Below, piece after piece: positions 7,816 to 16,391 of a DNA stretch of 46,085 nucleotides. Both the position numbers and the translations under genes were made by a program. The notes under the pieces were generated by a model, which searched no databases, was not told where the DNA came from, and saw nothing but the letters and a program-made list of their open reading frames with translations. This stretch comes from a bacterium (GTDB lineage: Bacteria; Margulisbacteria; Marinamargulisbacteria; JAHFDA01): NCBI GenBank assembly GCA_023249225.1, contig JAHFDA010000018.1, positions 1-46,085 on the forward strand. The letters run 5' to 3'. The number at the start of each line of letters is the position of its first letter. Within the stretch, counting starts at the first letter, position 1.

Positions 7816-8808
7816 TTAAAGCTGCCTAATTTTTACACCAGCCTCTGTCAAAAGCGCCTGACTCACCTGATCTAAGCTGTACCGACTGGCAAAAACCACC
7901 TCGGCAATACCCGAATTAATAATCAATTTGGTGCAGATCAGACAGGGGCTAAAAGTGGAATACACGGTGCTGCTACGAATGGATACGCCGTGAAAGGCGG
8001 CTTGTGTAATGGCATTTTCTTCGGCATGCGAGCACAGGCATTCTGCCAGGCCCTGACCCGATTCGCCAAAACTGTTACAACGCGGGCATCCGCCTTCGTT
8101 GCAGTTTTTGGTGCCCCGCGGCGTGCCGTTATAACCCGTAGAAATAATGCGCTTGTCTTTAACAAGTACAGCGGCCACTTTACGTTTGATACAGTTACTG
8201 CGCAAAGCCACCTGGCGAGCAATGTCCATAAAATAAACATCCCAGTTGGGACGCAAAGCCTTTTGCCCCAGTTCACGCATCAAATCACGTAACTTTTGAT
8301 GCAACTCTGGCAGCGTACCCGCGTTCTCAAGCTGGCAATCTGCCATGGCACGTGTGGCTTTAAGTTGTTGATTGTTAGGGTCGTCGCTAGATTCTTCGGC
8401 GCGTTCGACGCGTTCAAACGCATCCGTAGTTTGTGGATCCTGTTCACGCCCACGTGCACGCAGGCGTTCAAAACGTAGTGCCGCTGGGGCTGTCACGTTA
8501 AGCAGGTAAAAGTCTGAAAGTTCACGTAACGACAACACCTCGGCCGGGTTACGTATTGAATCGACCACCGCATTAATGTCTGGCGTAATTTTTTTGCGAA
8601 CGCGATCCGCAAGCACACTGACTCCTTGACGCGTGCGCAACTCGGTTCCCGTGGCAATGAGCCGGTCGCGGGTGACCTCAAAACCCCGCGCGATAATCTC
8701 TTCGCGGATGGTATCGGACAGGGAATAATAGGTAAACCCGCATTTTTTGAGAAATTCGGCTACCTCTCCCTTACCCGCCGCATTTTGCCCCGTCAGCCCA
8801 ATGATCAT
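7816..8808 (-). CDS. P-loop kinase-like / dCMP deaminase fusion
   Basis: A 330-aa two-domain protein. Residues 1 to about 175 resemble a nucleotide- or dephospho-CoA-kinase-like P-loop domain, with Walker A GLTGQNAAGKGE at the start and a VVDSIRNPAEV strand. Residues about 190-330 are a zinc deoxycytidylate deaminase: HAEENA (His ligand and catalytic Glu), SPCLICTK (PCxxC ligands) and an upstream Cys cluster CNEGGCPRCN as in T4-type dCMP deaminases. The expected reaction is dCMP to dUMP, feeding thymidylate synthesis; the role of the P-loop domain is not evident. Architecture, though not length, recalls the phage-defence deaminase AvcD. It lies upstream of the palindrome-rich spacer. A housekeeping role is as likely as defence. 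Confidence 0.85.
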   Translation of the reverse strand: MIIGLTGQNAAGKGEVAEFLKKCGFTYYSLSDTIREEIIARGFEVTRDRLIATGTELRTRQGVSVLADRVRKKITPDINAVVDSIRNPAEVLSLRELSDFYLLNVTAPAALRFERLRARGREQDPQTTDAFERVERAEESSDDPNNQQLKATRAMADCQLENAGTLPELHQKLRDLMRELGQKALRPNWDVYFMDIARQVALRSNCIKRKVAAVLVKDKRIISTGYNGTPRGTKNCNEGGCPRCNSFGESGQGLAECLCSHAEENAITQAAFHGVSIRSSTVYSTFSPCLICTKLIINSGIAEVVFASRYSLDQVSQALLTEAGVKIRQL

Positions 8809-8824
8809 ACGTAGATTATACCCA

Positions 8825-8872
8825 TCCTTATATCCGTCCTCGTATTCGTCCTCGAATTCGTGCTCGAATTCA
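8825..8872. repeat. 12-bp tandem repeat, about four copies
   Basis: Units TCCTTATATCCG, TCCTCGTATTCG, TCCTCGAATTCG and TGCTCGAATTCA run head to tail and fill most of the gap between the deaminase start and the smpB stop. The copies degrade outward from the third. Confidence 0.75.
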
Positions 8873-8873
8873 A

Positions 8874-9323
8874 CTACAACCGACTCCTGATTGCCCTTGA
8901 AACCTCGCGGTCAATTTCGTGTTTTTTAATAGCCTCACGCTTGTCATACTTCTTTTTTGATTTACACAGCCCCAGCGTAACCTTGGCAATATTGCGCGGA
9001 TTCCAATGCAGGTTAAGTGGCATCAGCGTCAGGCCCTTTTCACTGACCTGCCCGTTGAGTTTTTTAAGTTCACTTGCATGCATCAGCAATTTGCGGGTAC
9101 GCAAGGAGTCCACATTGTGTACATTGCCATGACTATAGGGCGGTATGTGTAACCCTATTAAAAACAACTCACCCTTCATAAAAACCGCATAGGCATCTCT
9201 TAGCTGCACCGACCCAGTACGCAAGGCCTTGACTTCAGAACCCCGCAGTTCGATACCCGCCTCAAAAGTCTCCAGCACAAAATGATCGTGCCGGGCTTTA
9301 CGGTTTTCGCAGATGATTTTCAT
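8874..9323 (-). CDS. smpB: SsrA-binding protein SmpB
   Basis: Partner of tmRNA in trans-translation that rescues stalled ribosomes. The 149-aa protein shows GIELRGSEVKALRTGSVQLRDAY (residues about 24-46), typical of the SmpB OB fold, then HIPPYSHGN and the basic C-terminal tail KSKKKYDKREAIKKHEIDRE that enters the A site. The tmRNA gene is not in this window. The start overlaps the last 26 bp of the MauE-DsbA fusion gene, which suggests cotranscription from that gene. Confidence 0.96.
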   Translation of the reverse strand: MKIICENRKARHDHFVLETFEAGIELRGSEVKALRTGSVQLRDAYAVFMKGELFLIGLHIPPYSHGNVHNVDSLRTRKLLMHASELKKLNGQVSEKGLTLMPLNLHWNPRNIAKVTLGLCKSKKKYDKREAIKKHEIDREVSRAIRSRL

Positions 9324-10380
9324 GATCCAGGCGTGCTACCAGCAAGGGCAACAGGGCTTCAACCTTGTTTTTTCCGGTGTATTCGTAACCGTCCACAAAA
9401 AACGTGGGCGTGCGCTTAACCCCCAGCGTATAGCCTTCTTGCTTGGCAGCTTGCACCCACTGCTTTACGGAGTCGCTACCCGCATCTTGCGTAAAGCGTT
9501 TTATGTCGAGTTTCAACGTGGTTGCGACCGAGATAAAATGGTCCAGCGAAATATCTTCAGGATCCTTGGCCAGAAGCTCAAAATAGGGCCAAAATTTTTG
9601 TTGCGCATGCGCCCCCATCAGCGCTTCGGCCGCTGCAAAGGAACCCTGGTGGGACATCAGCGGCCATAACTTCCAGTAAAACGCATACTGCCCTTTTAAA
9701 GCCCCACTTTCCACCGCCGCTTTGATGGACGGAATTTCTTTGCGGCAGAACGGACAGGTGAAACAGGCATAGACCACCATTTGATGCCTGGCATCGGCTG
9801 ATCCCACATACGGTACCCCTGTTAAGTCGATTTTTTGGTACGTGGCGCTAAACGAAGCATGGACACCTGTCTGGCAGGTTAAAAGCGCCAAGCCCGTAAG
9901 TAGAAACATTTGAATGGATTTTTTTGAAAAATACCGCCAGACCGCCTTAAGCCCCAGCGGTTCACGGTGGCCAATCCACAAGGTCAGTGAAAGCATAAAC
10001 CATACTATATCGCGTAGCAGCGTCTTAACCGAAATCAGCTCGCCCTGCCCAAGCAGATCAAAACAGGCACAACTAATGGCCAGTTTCTGCTGCAAGGCCC
10101 AGACCAGCGCCAGTGTAAACACAAGCAACAGGCCATTGATGATGAGCAGCGCGGGCCACACCCACAAGCCCAGCAGCAGCAAGGCACCCGCCAGCAGTTC
10201 TAGCCAGGGAAGGATGACCGCAACGGCTGGAAGCAGCGCCATCGGTAACAGCCCATAAGCATGCACACCTTTTAAGAAAAAAACTGGATCAGCAATCTTT
10301 GAAATAGCAGCCATGATAAACACGGTGCCTAGATAAGTCCGTAACAATAAAGACACCCAGGGCCAGCCACGCCTTATCAT
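9298..10380 (-). CDS. MauE/DoxX-like membrane domain fused to DsbA-like thioredoxin
   Basis: From the ATG at 10378-10380 this is 360 aa. The N-terminal half (to about residue 165) has four or five hydrophobic helices and a CACFD motif like the Cys pair of MauE/DoxX proteins. After a further membrane segment the C-terminal half is a DsbA-like thioredoxin fold with active site CPFC (about residue 209-212) and a cis-Pro strand VKRTPTFFVDGYEY. It should oxidise or isomerise periplasmic disulfides, with the membrane half recycling electrons. The arrangement parallels VKOR-DsbA fusions with another membrane partner. The frame extends 11 codons upstream to a TTG, but the ATG overlaps the stop of the small gene before it, so ATG is chosen. 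smpB overlaps its 3' end. Confidence 0.85.
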   Translation of the reverse strand: MIRRGWPWVSLLLRTYLGTVFIMAAISKIADPVFFLKGVHAYGLLPMALLPAVAVILPWLELLAGALLLLGLWVWPALLIINGLLLVFTLALVWALQQKLAISCACFDLLGQGELISVKTLLRDIVWFMLSLTLWIGHREPLGLKAVWRYFSKKSIQMFLLTGLALLTCQTGVHASFSATYQKIDLTGVPYVGSADARHQMVVYACFTCPFCRKEIPSIKAAVESGALKGQYAFYWKLWPLMSHQGSFAAAEALMGAHAQQKFWPYFELLAKDPEDISLDHFISVATTLKLDIKRFTQDAGSDSVKQWVQAAKQEGYTLGVKRTPTFFVDGYEYTGKNKVEALLPLLVARLDHENHLRKP

Positions 10381-10550
10381 TGGGTTCCTTGTGCTGGCAC
10401 CGTTTCGTTGCAACTTTCTAGGTCAATATACGCGGCACGCTCGATACCAGCTGGCGTAAGCGGCAGCGGTTTCGCGCGCATAAAATTGGCTCCCAGCCCC
10501 AGCACGGTCGCCGCCAAAACCAGAACGCTAACTTGAAAAGCAATCCGCAT
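10377..10550 (-). CDS. small single-pass membrane protein
   Basis: A 57-codon frame starts at the ATG 10548-10550 and ends in a TGA that overlaps the next gene's ATG (ATGA), so translation is likely coupled to the MauE-DsbA fusion. Residues 4-22 form one hydrophobic helix (AFQVSVLVLAATVLGLGAN); the remaining 34 residues are probably periplasmic and hold one Cys (position 47). Function unknown. The single Cys beside a thiol-oxidoreductase hints at a partner or a truncated rhodanese-like anchor, which is inference. Confidence 0.6.
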   Translation of the reverse strand: MRIAFQVSVLVLAATVLGLGANFMRAKPLPLTPAGIERAAYIDLESCNETVPAQGTQ

Positions 10551-10563
10551 GACAACCCAGTGG

Positions 10564-11628
10564 CTAAGTGTCAGTTGCGGGCTGCTGCATGGTTAGACAA
10601 TGACAGGCCCCCAAACCCCACACCAGTTTGCGTGAAGGAATGGCTACCACTTTACGGGTTGGAAAATGTTCCTGGAGAATGGCCCGCGCGCGGGCATCTT
10701 GCGGATCATCAAATACAGGCAGCAGCACAACCTTGTTTCCAATATAAAAGTTGGCATAACTTGCGGGTACCCGCTGGCCATCCCAGGCCACCGCTTTGGG
10801 CATGGGCAAGGGAACAATATTAAAGGGCTTGCCTGCGGGGTCATACATCCGTTGAAGCAGCTTAAAATTGTCCTGCGTCAGCCCATGGTTGGGGTCTGAA
10901 GCATCTTGCTCAAGCACGCAGACAATCACGCTGGTATTTACAAAGCGCGCCAGATCATCAATATGGCCATCGGTATCATCGCCGACAATGCCTTCGCCAA
11001 GCCATAAGACTTGCTGGACGCCCAATACATCTTTTAACTTTTGCTCGATCTGCTCCTGCGACAAGGAAGGATTACGATTTGGATTCAGCAGACAAGATTG
11101 GGTGGTTAAAAGCACCCCCTGGTCATTGACATCCAGTGATCCGCCTTCCATCACCAAGGCTTGCTTAAATCTGGGCAGGGCCAATTTACGGGCCACTTTA
11201 TCCGGAATGGCATTATCCAGATCCCAGGGCGGATACTTGCCGCCCCACATGTTGAACTGCCAGTCGGTCACGGCCAGTTGAATTTGTCCTTCTACCTGGC
11301 GCCGCACAAAAAGCGGGCCTGAATCACGTATCCATGAATCATTACTCGGCCAGGGAATAAATTCGATCTGGTTTAGATCGGCATCGCAGTCTAAAAGCAA
11401 ACGTGTGGCGGATTCCAGCACGGACTCGTCTTTGATCAAAATACATACTTGTTCGCCCTGCGAAAGCGCGGCTGCCATCTGACTAAAGATGGGCGGAATT
11501 TCAGCGAGCATGCCTGGCCAGGTGTTGGGGTTATGCGGCCATACCAACCAGGTGGCTTCATGCGGTTCCCATTCGGCCGGCATACGAAAGCCCTGCGATG
11601 CCGGGCTTTGGTCAAGGTGAATCTTCAC
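10564..11628 (-). CDS. aguA: agmatine deiminase
   Basis: Converts agmatine to N-carbamoylputrescine and ammonia in putrescine synthesis. It is a member of the PAD/guanidino-modifying fold. Motifs are FRMPAEWEPHEATWLVWPH at the N-terminus, WIRDSGP, EGGSLDVNDQG, a GIVGDDTDGHIDDLARF segment with catalytic Asp/His, and C-terminal GACHCLTMQQP with catalytic Cys344. At 354 aa it has normal length. The start is GTG (11626-11628), overlapping the aguB stop TGA, so aguB and aguA are translationally coupled. Confidence 0.94.
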   Translation of the reverse strand: MKIHLDQSPASQGFRMPAEWEPHEATWLVWPHNPNTWPGMLAEIPPIFSQMAAALSQGEQVCILIKDESVLESATRLLLDCDADLNQIEFIPWPSNDSWIRDSGPLFVRRQVEGQIQLAVTDWQFNMWGGKYPPWDLDNAIPDKVARKLALPRFKQALVMEGGSLDVNDQGVLLTTQSCLLNPNRNPSLSQEQIEQKLKDVLGVQQVLWLGEGIVGDDTDGHIDDLARFVNTSVIVCVLEQDASDPNHGLTQDNFKLLQRMYDPAGKPFNIVPLPMPKAVAWDGQRVPASYANFYIGNKVVLLPVFDDPQDARARAILQEHFPTRKVVAIPSRKLVWGLGACHCLTMQQPATDT

Positions 11629-12488
11629 GCGTCGATTACCCGCGCCAAAATGGGCTGGTAAGCATCAATGCGCCGGTCACGTAAAAAAGGCCAAAGCTGG
11701 CGGGTCTTTTCGATCAAATCGAGATCACAGCTTTGAATCAAAATATCTGGCTGGGTATCGCTCGCCTGGGCCAATAGAGCGCCAAATGGATCGCTGACAA
11801 ACGATGAGCCCCAGAAATGAAGCTGCCCTTCGACACCCACACGGTTTGCAGCCGCCACAAAGACCCCATTGGCAATCGCGTGAGCGCGCTGAATCGTGAT
11901 CCATGCCTCGCGCTGGCGCTGATACACGGGCTGGTCGCTTTTGCTAAAACCGATGGCTGTCGGATAAAAAAGAATCTGCGCACCCTGCAGTGCAAGCAGG
12001 CGCGCCGCCTCGGGATACCACTGATCCCAGCAAATCAACACCCCTATTTTTCCGTAACGGGTTTTAAAGACCGGAAATCCAAGGTCTCCGGGCGCAAAGT
12101 AGTATTTTTCATAAAACCCAGGATCATCGGGAATATGCATCTTGCGGTAAGTTCCCAAAACCGCACCATCGGCATCGATCACCAGCACGGCGTTGTGATA
12201 CACGCCTTCCATGCGCTTTTCAAAAATGGGCACGATCAGTACCACCCCAAGCTCTTTGGCCAACTGGGCCATCTGCTTGAAACTTGGACCGGGAACGGTT
12301 TCAGCCAGTGAAAAATTTTCGACCGCCTCGGTCTGCGCAAAATACAGGCTGCGGTAAAGTTCCTGCAGACAAATCACCTGGGCGCCGCGGCGCGCCGCTT
12401 CACGAATAGCGGTTTCGGTCTGGCGTAGGTTCTGGGCAAGATCTGCGGTACAGCCTTGCTGGATAATTCCTAAAGTCACTTGGGCCAT
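11625..12488 (-). CDS. aguB: N-carbamoylputrescine amidase
   Basis: Nitrilase-superfamily enzyme that hydrolyses N-carbamoylputrescine to putrescine, CO2 and ammonia. The catalytic triad is Glu43 (ICLQELYR), Lys116 (TYRKMHIPDDPGF) and Cys153 (GVLICWDQWYPEAAR). The chosen ATG (12486-12488) gives 287 aa starting MAQVTLGIIQQ, where nitrilase folds normally begin; ten more codons are open upstream. It is first in a two-gene operon with aguA, a common pairing for the agmatine route. Confidence 0.95.
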   Translation of the reverse strand: MAQVTLGIIQQGCTADLAQNLRQTETAIREAARRGAQVICLQELYRSLYFAQTEAVENFSLAETVPGPSFKQMAQLAKELGVVLIVPIFEKRMEGVYHNAVLVIDADGAVLGTYRKMHIPDDPGFYEKYYFAPGDLGFPVFKTRYGKIGVLICWDQWYPEAARLLALQGAQILFYPTAIGFSKSDQPVYQRQREAWITIQRAHAIANGVFVAAANRVGVEGQLHFWGSSFVSDPFGALLAQASDTQPDILIQSCDLDLIEKTRQLWPFLRDRRIDAYQPILARVIDA

Positions 12489-12524
12489 TGCGATTCTATT
12501 GTAAAACAAACGGCACAATACGAG

Positions 12525-12530
12525 TATAAT
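12525..12530 (+). promoter_or_regulatory. -10 element (TATAAT) before the SGNH gene
   Basis: A perfect TATAAT lies 37 bp before the ATG at 12568, in the divergent gap with aguB. The only -35 candidate (TTGTAA) is 20 bp upstream, longer than ideal. Confidence 0.4.
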
Positions 12531-12567
12531 AAATCCGCTGGTTTAACTGAATACAAACCAAAATCTT

Positions 12568-13716
12568 ATGCGCTTAAAAAACGGTCTCATGAATTTTAGC
12601 TTGCTCCTTGCAGGCATCATGGTCGCTTTGCTGCTGCTAGAGATCATCTTGCGCGTGACCTACTTGCTACAGCCCTCTGAACTGGTTCCCACCCAAATTT
12701 CCGGACTCCCTTATGAAAACCGCCCCAGCTCTGCTTTCTGGCGTTATGACTATGGTCTAAGTTGGATTAAATACACCAAAAATTCTTATGGTTTCCGCAG
12801 CCCCGAGATCAGCGTTGAAAAACCCAAAAGCACCCGTCGCATCCTGGTGCTCGGAGATTCCGTCGCCTTTGGTGGAAACGTGCGCAATCAGGAAACTTTT
12901 TCTGCACAGCTTGAGGCTTTTCTTAACCCGATGTCCGCCTTCGGATCATGGCAGGTGATCAACACCGGCACCTCCAGTTACAATTTTCACAATTATTGGT
13001 CGATGTTGATGGGTAAAGGCGCGCAGTTTAATCCGGATGCTGTCATCATCTGCATCACAGCAAATGATTTCGAAATCGATCGCGGAAACGACATTACCCG
13101 ACCTCCCTCTGCGTCAGCAACCGCCCTCCCTAGAACTGTTTCCCTGCTGCTTAAAAAAACAAAAACATTTCTTGGCAAGTCGTACCTGCTCGACCATGTC
13201 AAAAAAAAATTCAATTATGGACAGGAAGAAGCTAAATTAAGCCCCGAAGAAAAACAGGTTGTTCAGCTTGAAGTCGAAAGTGTTTTTAAGAACGATCCTT
13301 CGACCCGACAGGCTTTTACATGGCTGGCAAAAAATGAAGGCCGAAATATTTTTGCCCTCTATAAGAACCTGCTGTATTCACGCAACATGAAGTGGGATGT
13401 GGTGCAACCCATCATGGCAAACTTTGGAACCTGGTCTAAGCAACACCAGGTTCCGATTTATTTATTTTTCTGCCCCACCCGCGTCCACTGTGTTCCCGGA
13501 AACAACAGTACGGTGCCGGAACCTCTATTGCTTTCCATGGCTTTCCAAAACGGTCTGCATCCCGTGCCTATGATTGATGCCTTTCAGGAGCACTACCGCC
13601 AGGGCGACCAAGCCTTGTTTGCCCGTTCAGATTATCTGCATCCCCTGGCGCCCGGACATACGGTCATTGCCCAGCGCCTTTGTAAAAGGCTAATAGATGA
13701 TGGCCTGATTAAGTAA
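12568..13716 (+). CDS. membrane-anchored SGNH/GDSL hydrolase-like protein
   Basis: A 382-aa protein. Residues 8-30 form an N-terminal membrane anchor, so the rest should lie outside the cytoplasm. SGNH blocks are visible: RRILVLGDSVAFGG (block I with nucleophile Ser), VINTGTSSYNFHNYW (block II Gly), ITANDFEID (block III Asn) and DYLHPLAPGH (block V Asp-x-x-His). Proteins of this kind de-acetylate or trans-acylate polysaccharide or lipid substrates, but the true substrate cannot be told here. It is monocistronic between divergent aguB and a convergent tRNA. Confidence 0.8.
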   Translation: MRLKNGLMNFSLLLAGIMVALLLLEIILRVTYLLQPSELVPTQISGLPYENRPSSAFWRYDYGLSWIKYTKNSYGFRSPEISVEKPKSTRRILVLGDSVAFGGNVRNQETFSAQLEAFLNPMSAFGSWQVINTGTSSYNFHNYWSMLMGKGAQFNPDAVIICITANDFEIDRGNDITRPPSASATALPRTVSLLLKKTKTFLGKSYLLDHVKKKFNYGQEEAKLSPEEKQVVQLEVESVFKNDPSTRQAFTWLAKNEGRNIFALYKNLLYSRNMKWDVVQPIMANFGTWSKQHQVPIYLFFCPTRVHCVPGNNSTVPEPLLLSMAFQNGLHPVPMIDAFQEHYRQGDQALFARSDYLHPLAPGHTVIAQRLCKRLIDDGLIK

Positions 13717-13753
13717 GCTGGCAGTTCGAGCCAAGAAAGCTTAGTACAAAGCA

Positions 13754-13830
13754 TGGTGCGCTCAGACGGGCTTGAACCGTCGACCCACTGATTAAGAGTC
13801 AGTTGCTCTACCAACTGAGCTATGAGCGCA
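13754..13830 (-). tRNA. tRNA-Lys (anticodon CTT)
   Basis: On the minus strand: acceptor TGCGCTC/GAGCGCA, D-arm AGCTCAGTTGGTAGAGC, anticodon stem ACTGA/TCAGT around CTCTTAA (anticodon CTT), T-loop GGTTCAAGCCC, and an encoded CCA. Confidence 0.96.
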
Positions 13831-13865
13831 GATTATTCTACACTGACTTTTTTTTCGGCGCCAAA

Positions 13866-15062
13866 CTAAACGCGCTTCAGCAGAGCCACACACTCGATAT
13901 GCGCGGTATGCGGAAACATATCAACCGGCTGTACCGTTTCAAGGTGGTAGGTCTCGCGACATAAAATCGCAAGATCCCTGGCAAGCGTTACTGGATCACA
14001 CGATACATAAATAACCGTCATCGGTCGTAGTGTCAGAAGCTCCCGAAGCACAAGCTCTGTACAACCCTTACGCGGTGGATCCAAGATCACAATATCAGGC
14101 GTCTGCTTCATCTCATGCCGCCAACGGGGTAAAAGTTGCTCGGCTTTACCGGCTTGAAAAGACACATTTGATATTTTGTTCAGGCGCGCATTTTGTTTGG
14201 CATCCGCAATGGCTTCGGAAACATTATCAAGACCCTGGACATATCGCACACAGCGCGCAAAATACAAGGCCAGCGTGCCCGTACCGCAATACAAATCCCA
14301 GACCACATCCTGCGCACGCGGGGCCGCAAGCTCCAGGGCCTGACGGTAGAGTACACGGCCTTGGAGCGGATTCACTTGAAAAAACGACTTGGCTGAAATC
14401 CTAAAACGTAATCCGTCCATTTGATCTTCGATATGCGATGCGCCCCACAGGGTCTTGATCACACTACCCAGGATCGCCGTCCCAGGTCGGGTATTGATGT
14501 TAAGCAACACACCACGCACCCTGGGTTCGGTTCTTAGCAGGGCCACCAAGTGTTCCGCAGCCGGCAGATGAGACCCATTGATCACCAGGCATACCAGAAT
14601 TTCACCGCTGGCCTGGCCCATGCGCACAAGCACATGGCGTGCCAAGCCGCAGTGTCGTTTTTCGTCGTAGATCAAAATTTGCTGCGTCTCTAGAAACTGG
14701 CGGACAAGACCCAGCGTCTTATCAACTTTTTCGGGTTGCACCAGGCAGCGATGGGTATCGACGATATGATGCGTGCCGCTTTCAAAAAATCCCATCTGTA
14801 CCTGGCCCCGCCGCACACCCAGCGGTAATTGCGCCTTGTAGCGAAAACCCCAGGGATCCTGCATGCCCATGATGTCCCGCACAGGGGGCGCTGTTAATTT
14901 GAGTGCGTCTTTTAAAATCTGCCGTAGCTGCTGGGTTTTTTGGGTCAATTGCGCCCCGTAACGCCAGTCTTGAATCTGGCAGCCCCCACAGCGGTCGGCC
15001 ACCAAACAAGGCGGAATCACGCGGTCTGACCCCAGGATGGGTTTGAGTTTGGCGTGCGCCAT
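13866..15062 (-). CDS. 23S rRNA (uracil-5)-methyltransferase, RlmD/RumA family, TRAM-less
   Basis: SAM-dependent m5U methyltransferase of 398 aa. The N-terminus begins with a Cys cluster (PPCLVADRCGGCQIQDW) typical of the 4Fe-4S site of the RumA family, but the usual N-terminal TRAM RNA-binding domain (about 60 residues) is missing. SAM motif DLYCGTGTLALYFA, then VILDPPRKGC and catalytic YVSCDPVTLARDL follow. The target could be U1939, U747 or both: Bdellovibrio RlmFO is known to modify both. panC lies 5 bp upstream on the same strand. Confidence 0.88.
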   Translation of the reverse strand: MAHAKLKPILGSDRVIPPCLVADRCGGCQIQDWRYGAQLTQKTQQLRQILKDALKLTAPPVRDIMGMQDPWGFRYKAQLPLGVRRGQVQMGFFESGTHHIVDTHRCLVQPEKVDKTLGLVRQFLETQQILIYDEKRHCGLARHVLVRMGQASGEILVCLVINGSHLPAAEHLVALLRTEPRVRGVLLNINTRPGTAILGSVIKTLWGASHIEDQMDGLRFRISAKSFFQVNPLQGRVLYRQALELAAPRAQDVVWDLYCGTGTLALYFARCVRYVQGLDNVSEAIADAKQNARLNKISNVSFQAGKAEQLLPRWRHEMKQTPDIVILDPPRKGCTELVLRELLTLRPMTVIYVSCDPVTLARDLAILCRETYHLETVQPVDMFPHTAHIECVALLKRV

Positions 15063-15067
15063 TGCGT

Positions 15068-15967
15068 TTACAAAAGGCGCAAGTTATCGATCAAGCGCGT
15101 TTGACCCACAAAGCCTGCGACAAACATGCGGGCATACGGCGCCTTCGTAGGTACTATGGCTAACGGCTGCAAATCGTCTTCCGAACAAACCTCGCAATAT
15201 TGCAGCTTAAGCAAAGGCTCGCTTTTAAAGACCTGGCGTATCTTTTTTTTAATCTGCGCCACCCGGCGCTCTCCTTGTTGTGCCAAAAGGCCCGCGCCCA
15301 GCAAAGCCTGCCATAGCACCAGTGCCGCCTGGCGCTCACGCGTTGATAAATGGGCATTGCGGCTGGACATAGCCAAACCGGCCGTTTCACGCACGGTGGC
15401 ACAAGGCCGTACTTCGATCGGAAAACACAATTCAGAGACCATGGCTTCGATCACACGCAACTGTTGAAAATCTTTTTCACCAAAATACGCCCGGCAGGAT
15501 CCCACCACATTAAAAAGTTTGGCCAGCACTGTACACACGCCGTCAAAGTGCCCTGGCCGATAACGGCCGCACAGACCTTGTGAAAGCATGGGTTGTGCCA
15601 AAACCGATGCACGCACCCCCCCCGTGCTGGCCGGATAAAGTTCTGCCGCAATAGGGTTAAATACGGCATCGGCACCTGCTTGCGCAAGCAGGTGCAAGTC
15701 ACGCGCCCATGGCCGGGGATAGCGCTTGAAATCTTCGTGTGGACCAAATTGTGTCGGGTTTACAAAAATACTGACCAGCACACGGTCGTTTTCGTGTCGC
15801 GCCCGGCGCAACAGTGCCAGGTGCCCCGCGTGCAAAGCACCCATGGTAGGCACAAAACCAATGGTCTCTGCGCGACCACGCCAGCCCGCAAGGAGACGCC
15901 GAAGGTTTGCCGCCGTCCCAGTGCGTTTAGGACGCAGCGGCCTGGTCTTTTTGAGAACGGAGTTCAA
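15068..15967 (-). CDS. panC: pantothenate synthetase
   Basis: Joins pantoate and beta-alanine with ATP, the last step to pantothenate and CoA. Motifs: FVPTMGALHAGHLALLRRA with the HIGH-type HAGH, SIFVNPTQFGPHEDF, FGEKDFQQLRVI and AMSSRNAHLS (KMSKS-like). At 299 aa it has normal length. The only plausible ATG (15965-15967) lies inside the 3' end of the receiver gene, a 41-bp overlap, so the two are likely coupled. No panB or panD is in the window. Confidence 0.95.
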   Translation of the reverse strand: MNSVLKKTRPLRPKRTGTAANLRRLLAGWRGRAETIGFVPTMGALHAGHLALLRRARHENDRVLVSIFVNPTQFGPHEDFKRYPRPWARDLHLLAQAGADAVFNPIAAELYPASTGGVRASVLAQPMLSQGLCGRYRPGHFDGVCTVLAKLFNVVGSCRAYFGEKDFQQLRVIEAMVSELCFPIEVRPCATVRETAGLAMSSRNAHLSTRERQAALVLWQALLGAGLLAQQGERRVAQIKKKIRQVFKSEPLLKLQYCEVCSEDDLQPLAIVPTKAPYARMFVAGFVGQTRLIDNLRLL

Positions 15968-16322
15968 TGCCCTTGTCTACTGTAGCAATAAATTTATCAA
16001 GGTCAAAAGGTTTCTCCATGACACCAAACACATCGTACTTTGCCAGGGCTTCCTGCACCTCGGCGCTGTCGGGAGCTCCGGTCATGATGAAAATAGAAAC
16101 ATTGGGGTTAATCCGGCGGATATGACCAATGGCCGAAAGGCCATCCATCCCGGGCATATTCATATCGATAGCCAGTACATCAAAATCTTTATTCATCAGT
16201 GCCGCCAGGGCATGGCTGCCATCGGTGACAATTTCAACCTCGTACTTGTCGTCGTCAAAGGCAAAACGCACCATTTCCACGGTATACCGTTCGTCATCGG
16301 CAATCAGCACTTTAGAAGTCAT
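15927..16322 (-). CDS. stand-alone response-regulator receiver domain
   Basis: A 131-aa CheY-like protein from the ATG at 16320-16322; the frame is open from a GTG eight codons earlier. Acidic pair Asp9-Asp10 (ADDE), phosphoacceptor Asp53 (VLAIDMNMPGMDG), Thr in IMTGA and Lys in MEKPF are all present, so it should be phosphorylated. There is no output domain and no kinase nearby. It probably signals by protein contact. It lies between topA and panC and overlaps panC by 41 bp. Confidence 0.9.
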   Translation of the reverse strand: MTSKVLIADDERYTVEMVRFAFDDDKYEVEIVTDGSHALAALMNKDFDVLAIDMNMPGMDGLSAIGHIRRINPNVSIFIMTGAPDSAEVQEALAKYDVFGVMEKPFDLDKFIATVDKGIELRSQKDQAAAS

Positions 16323-16391
16323 AAACTGGTTTTGGCCATTAGCCACAAGGCTATCGCCACAATTAACGATATAATCTTGAGCCCAATATTT

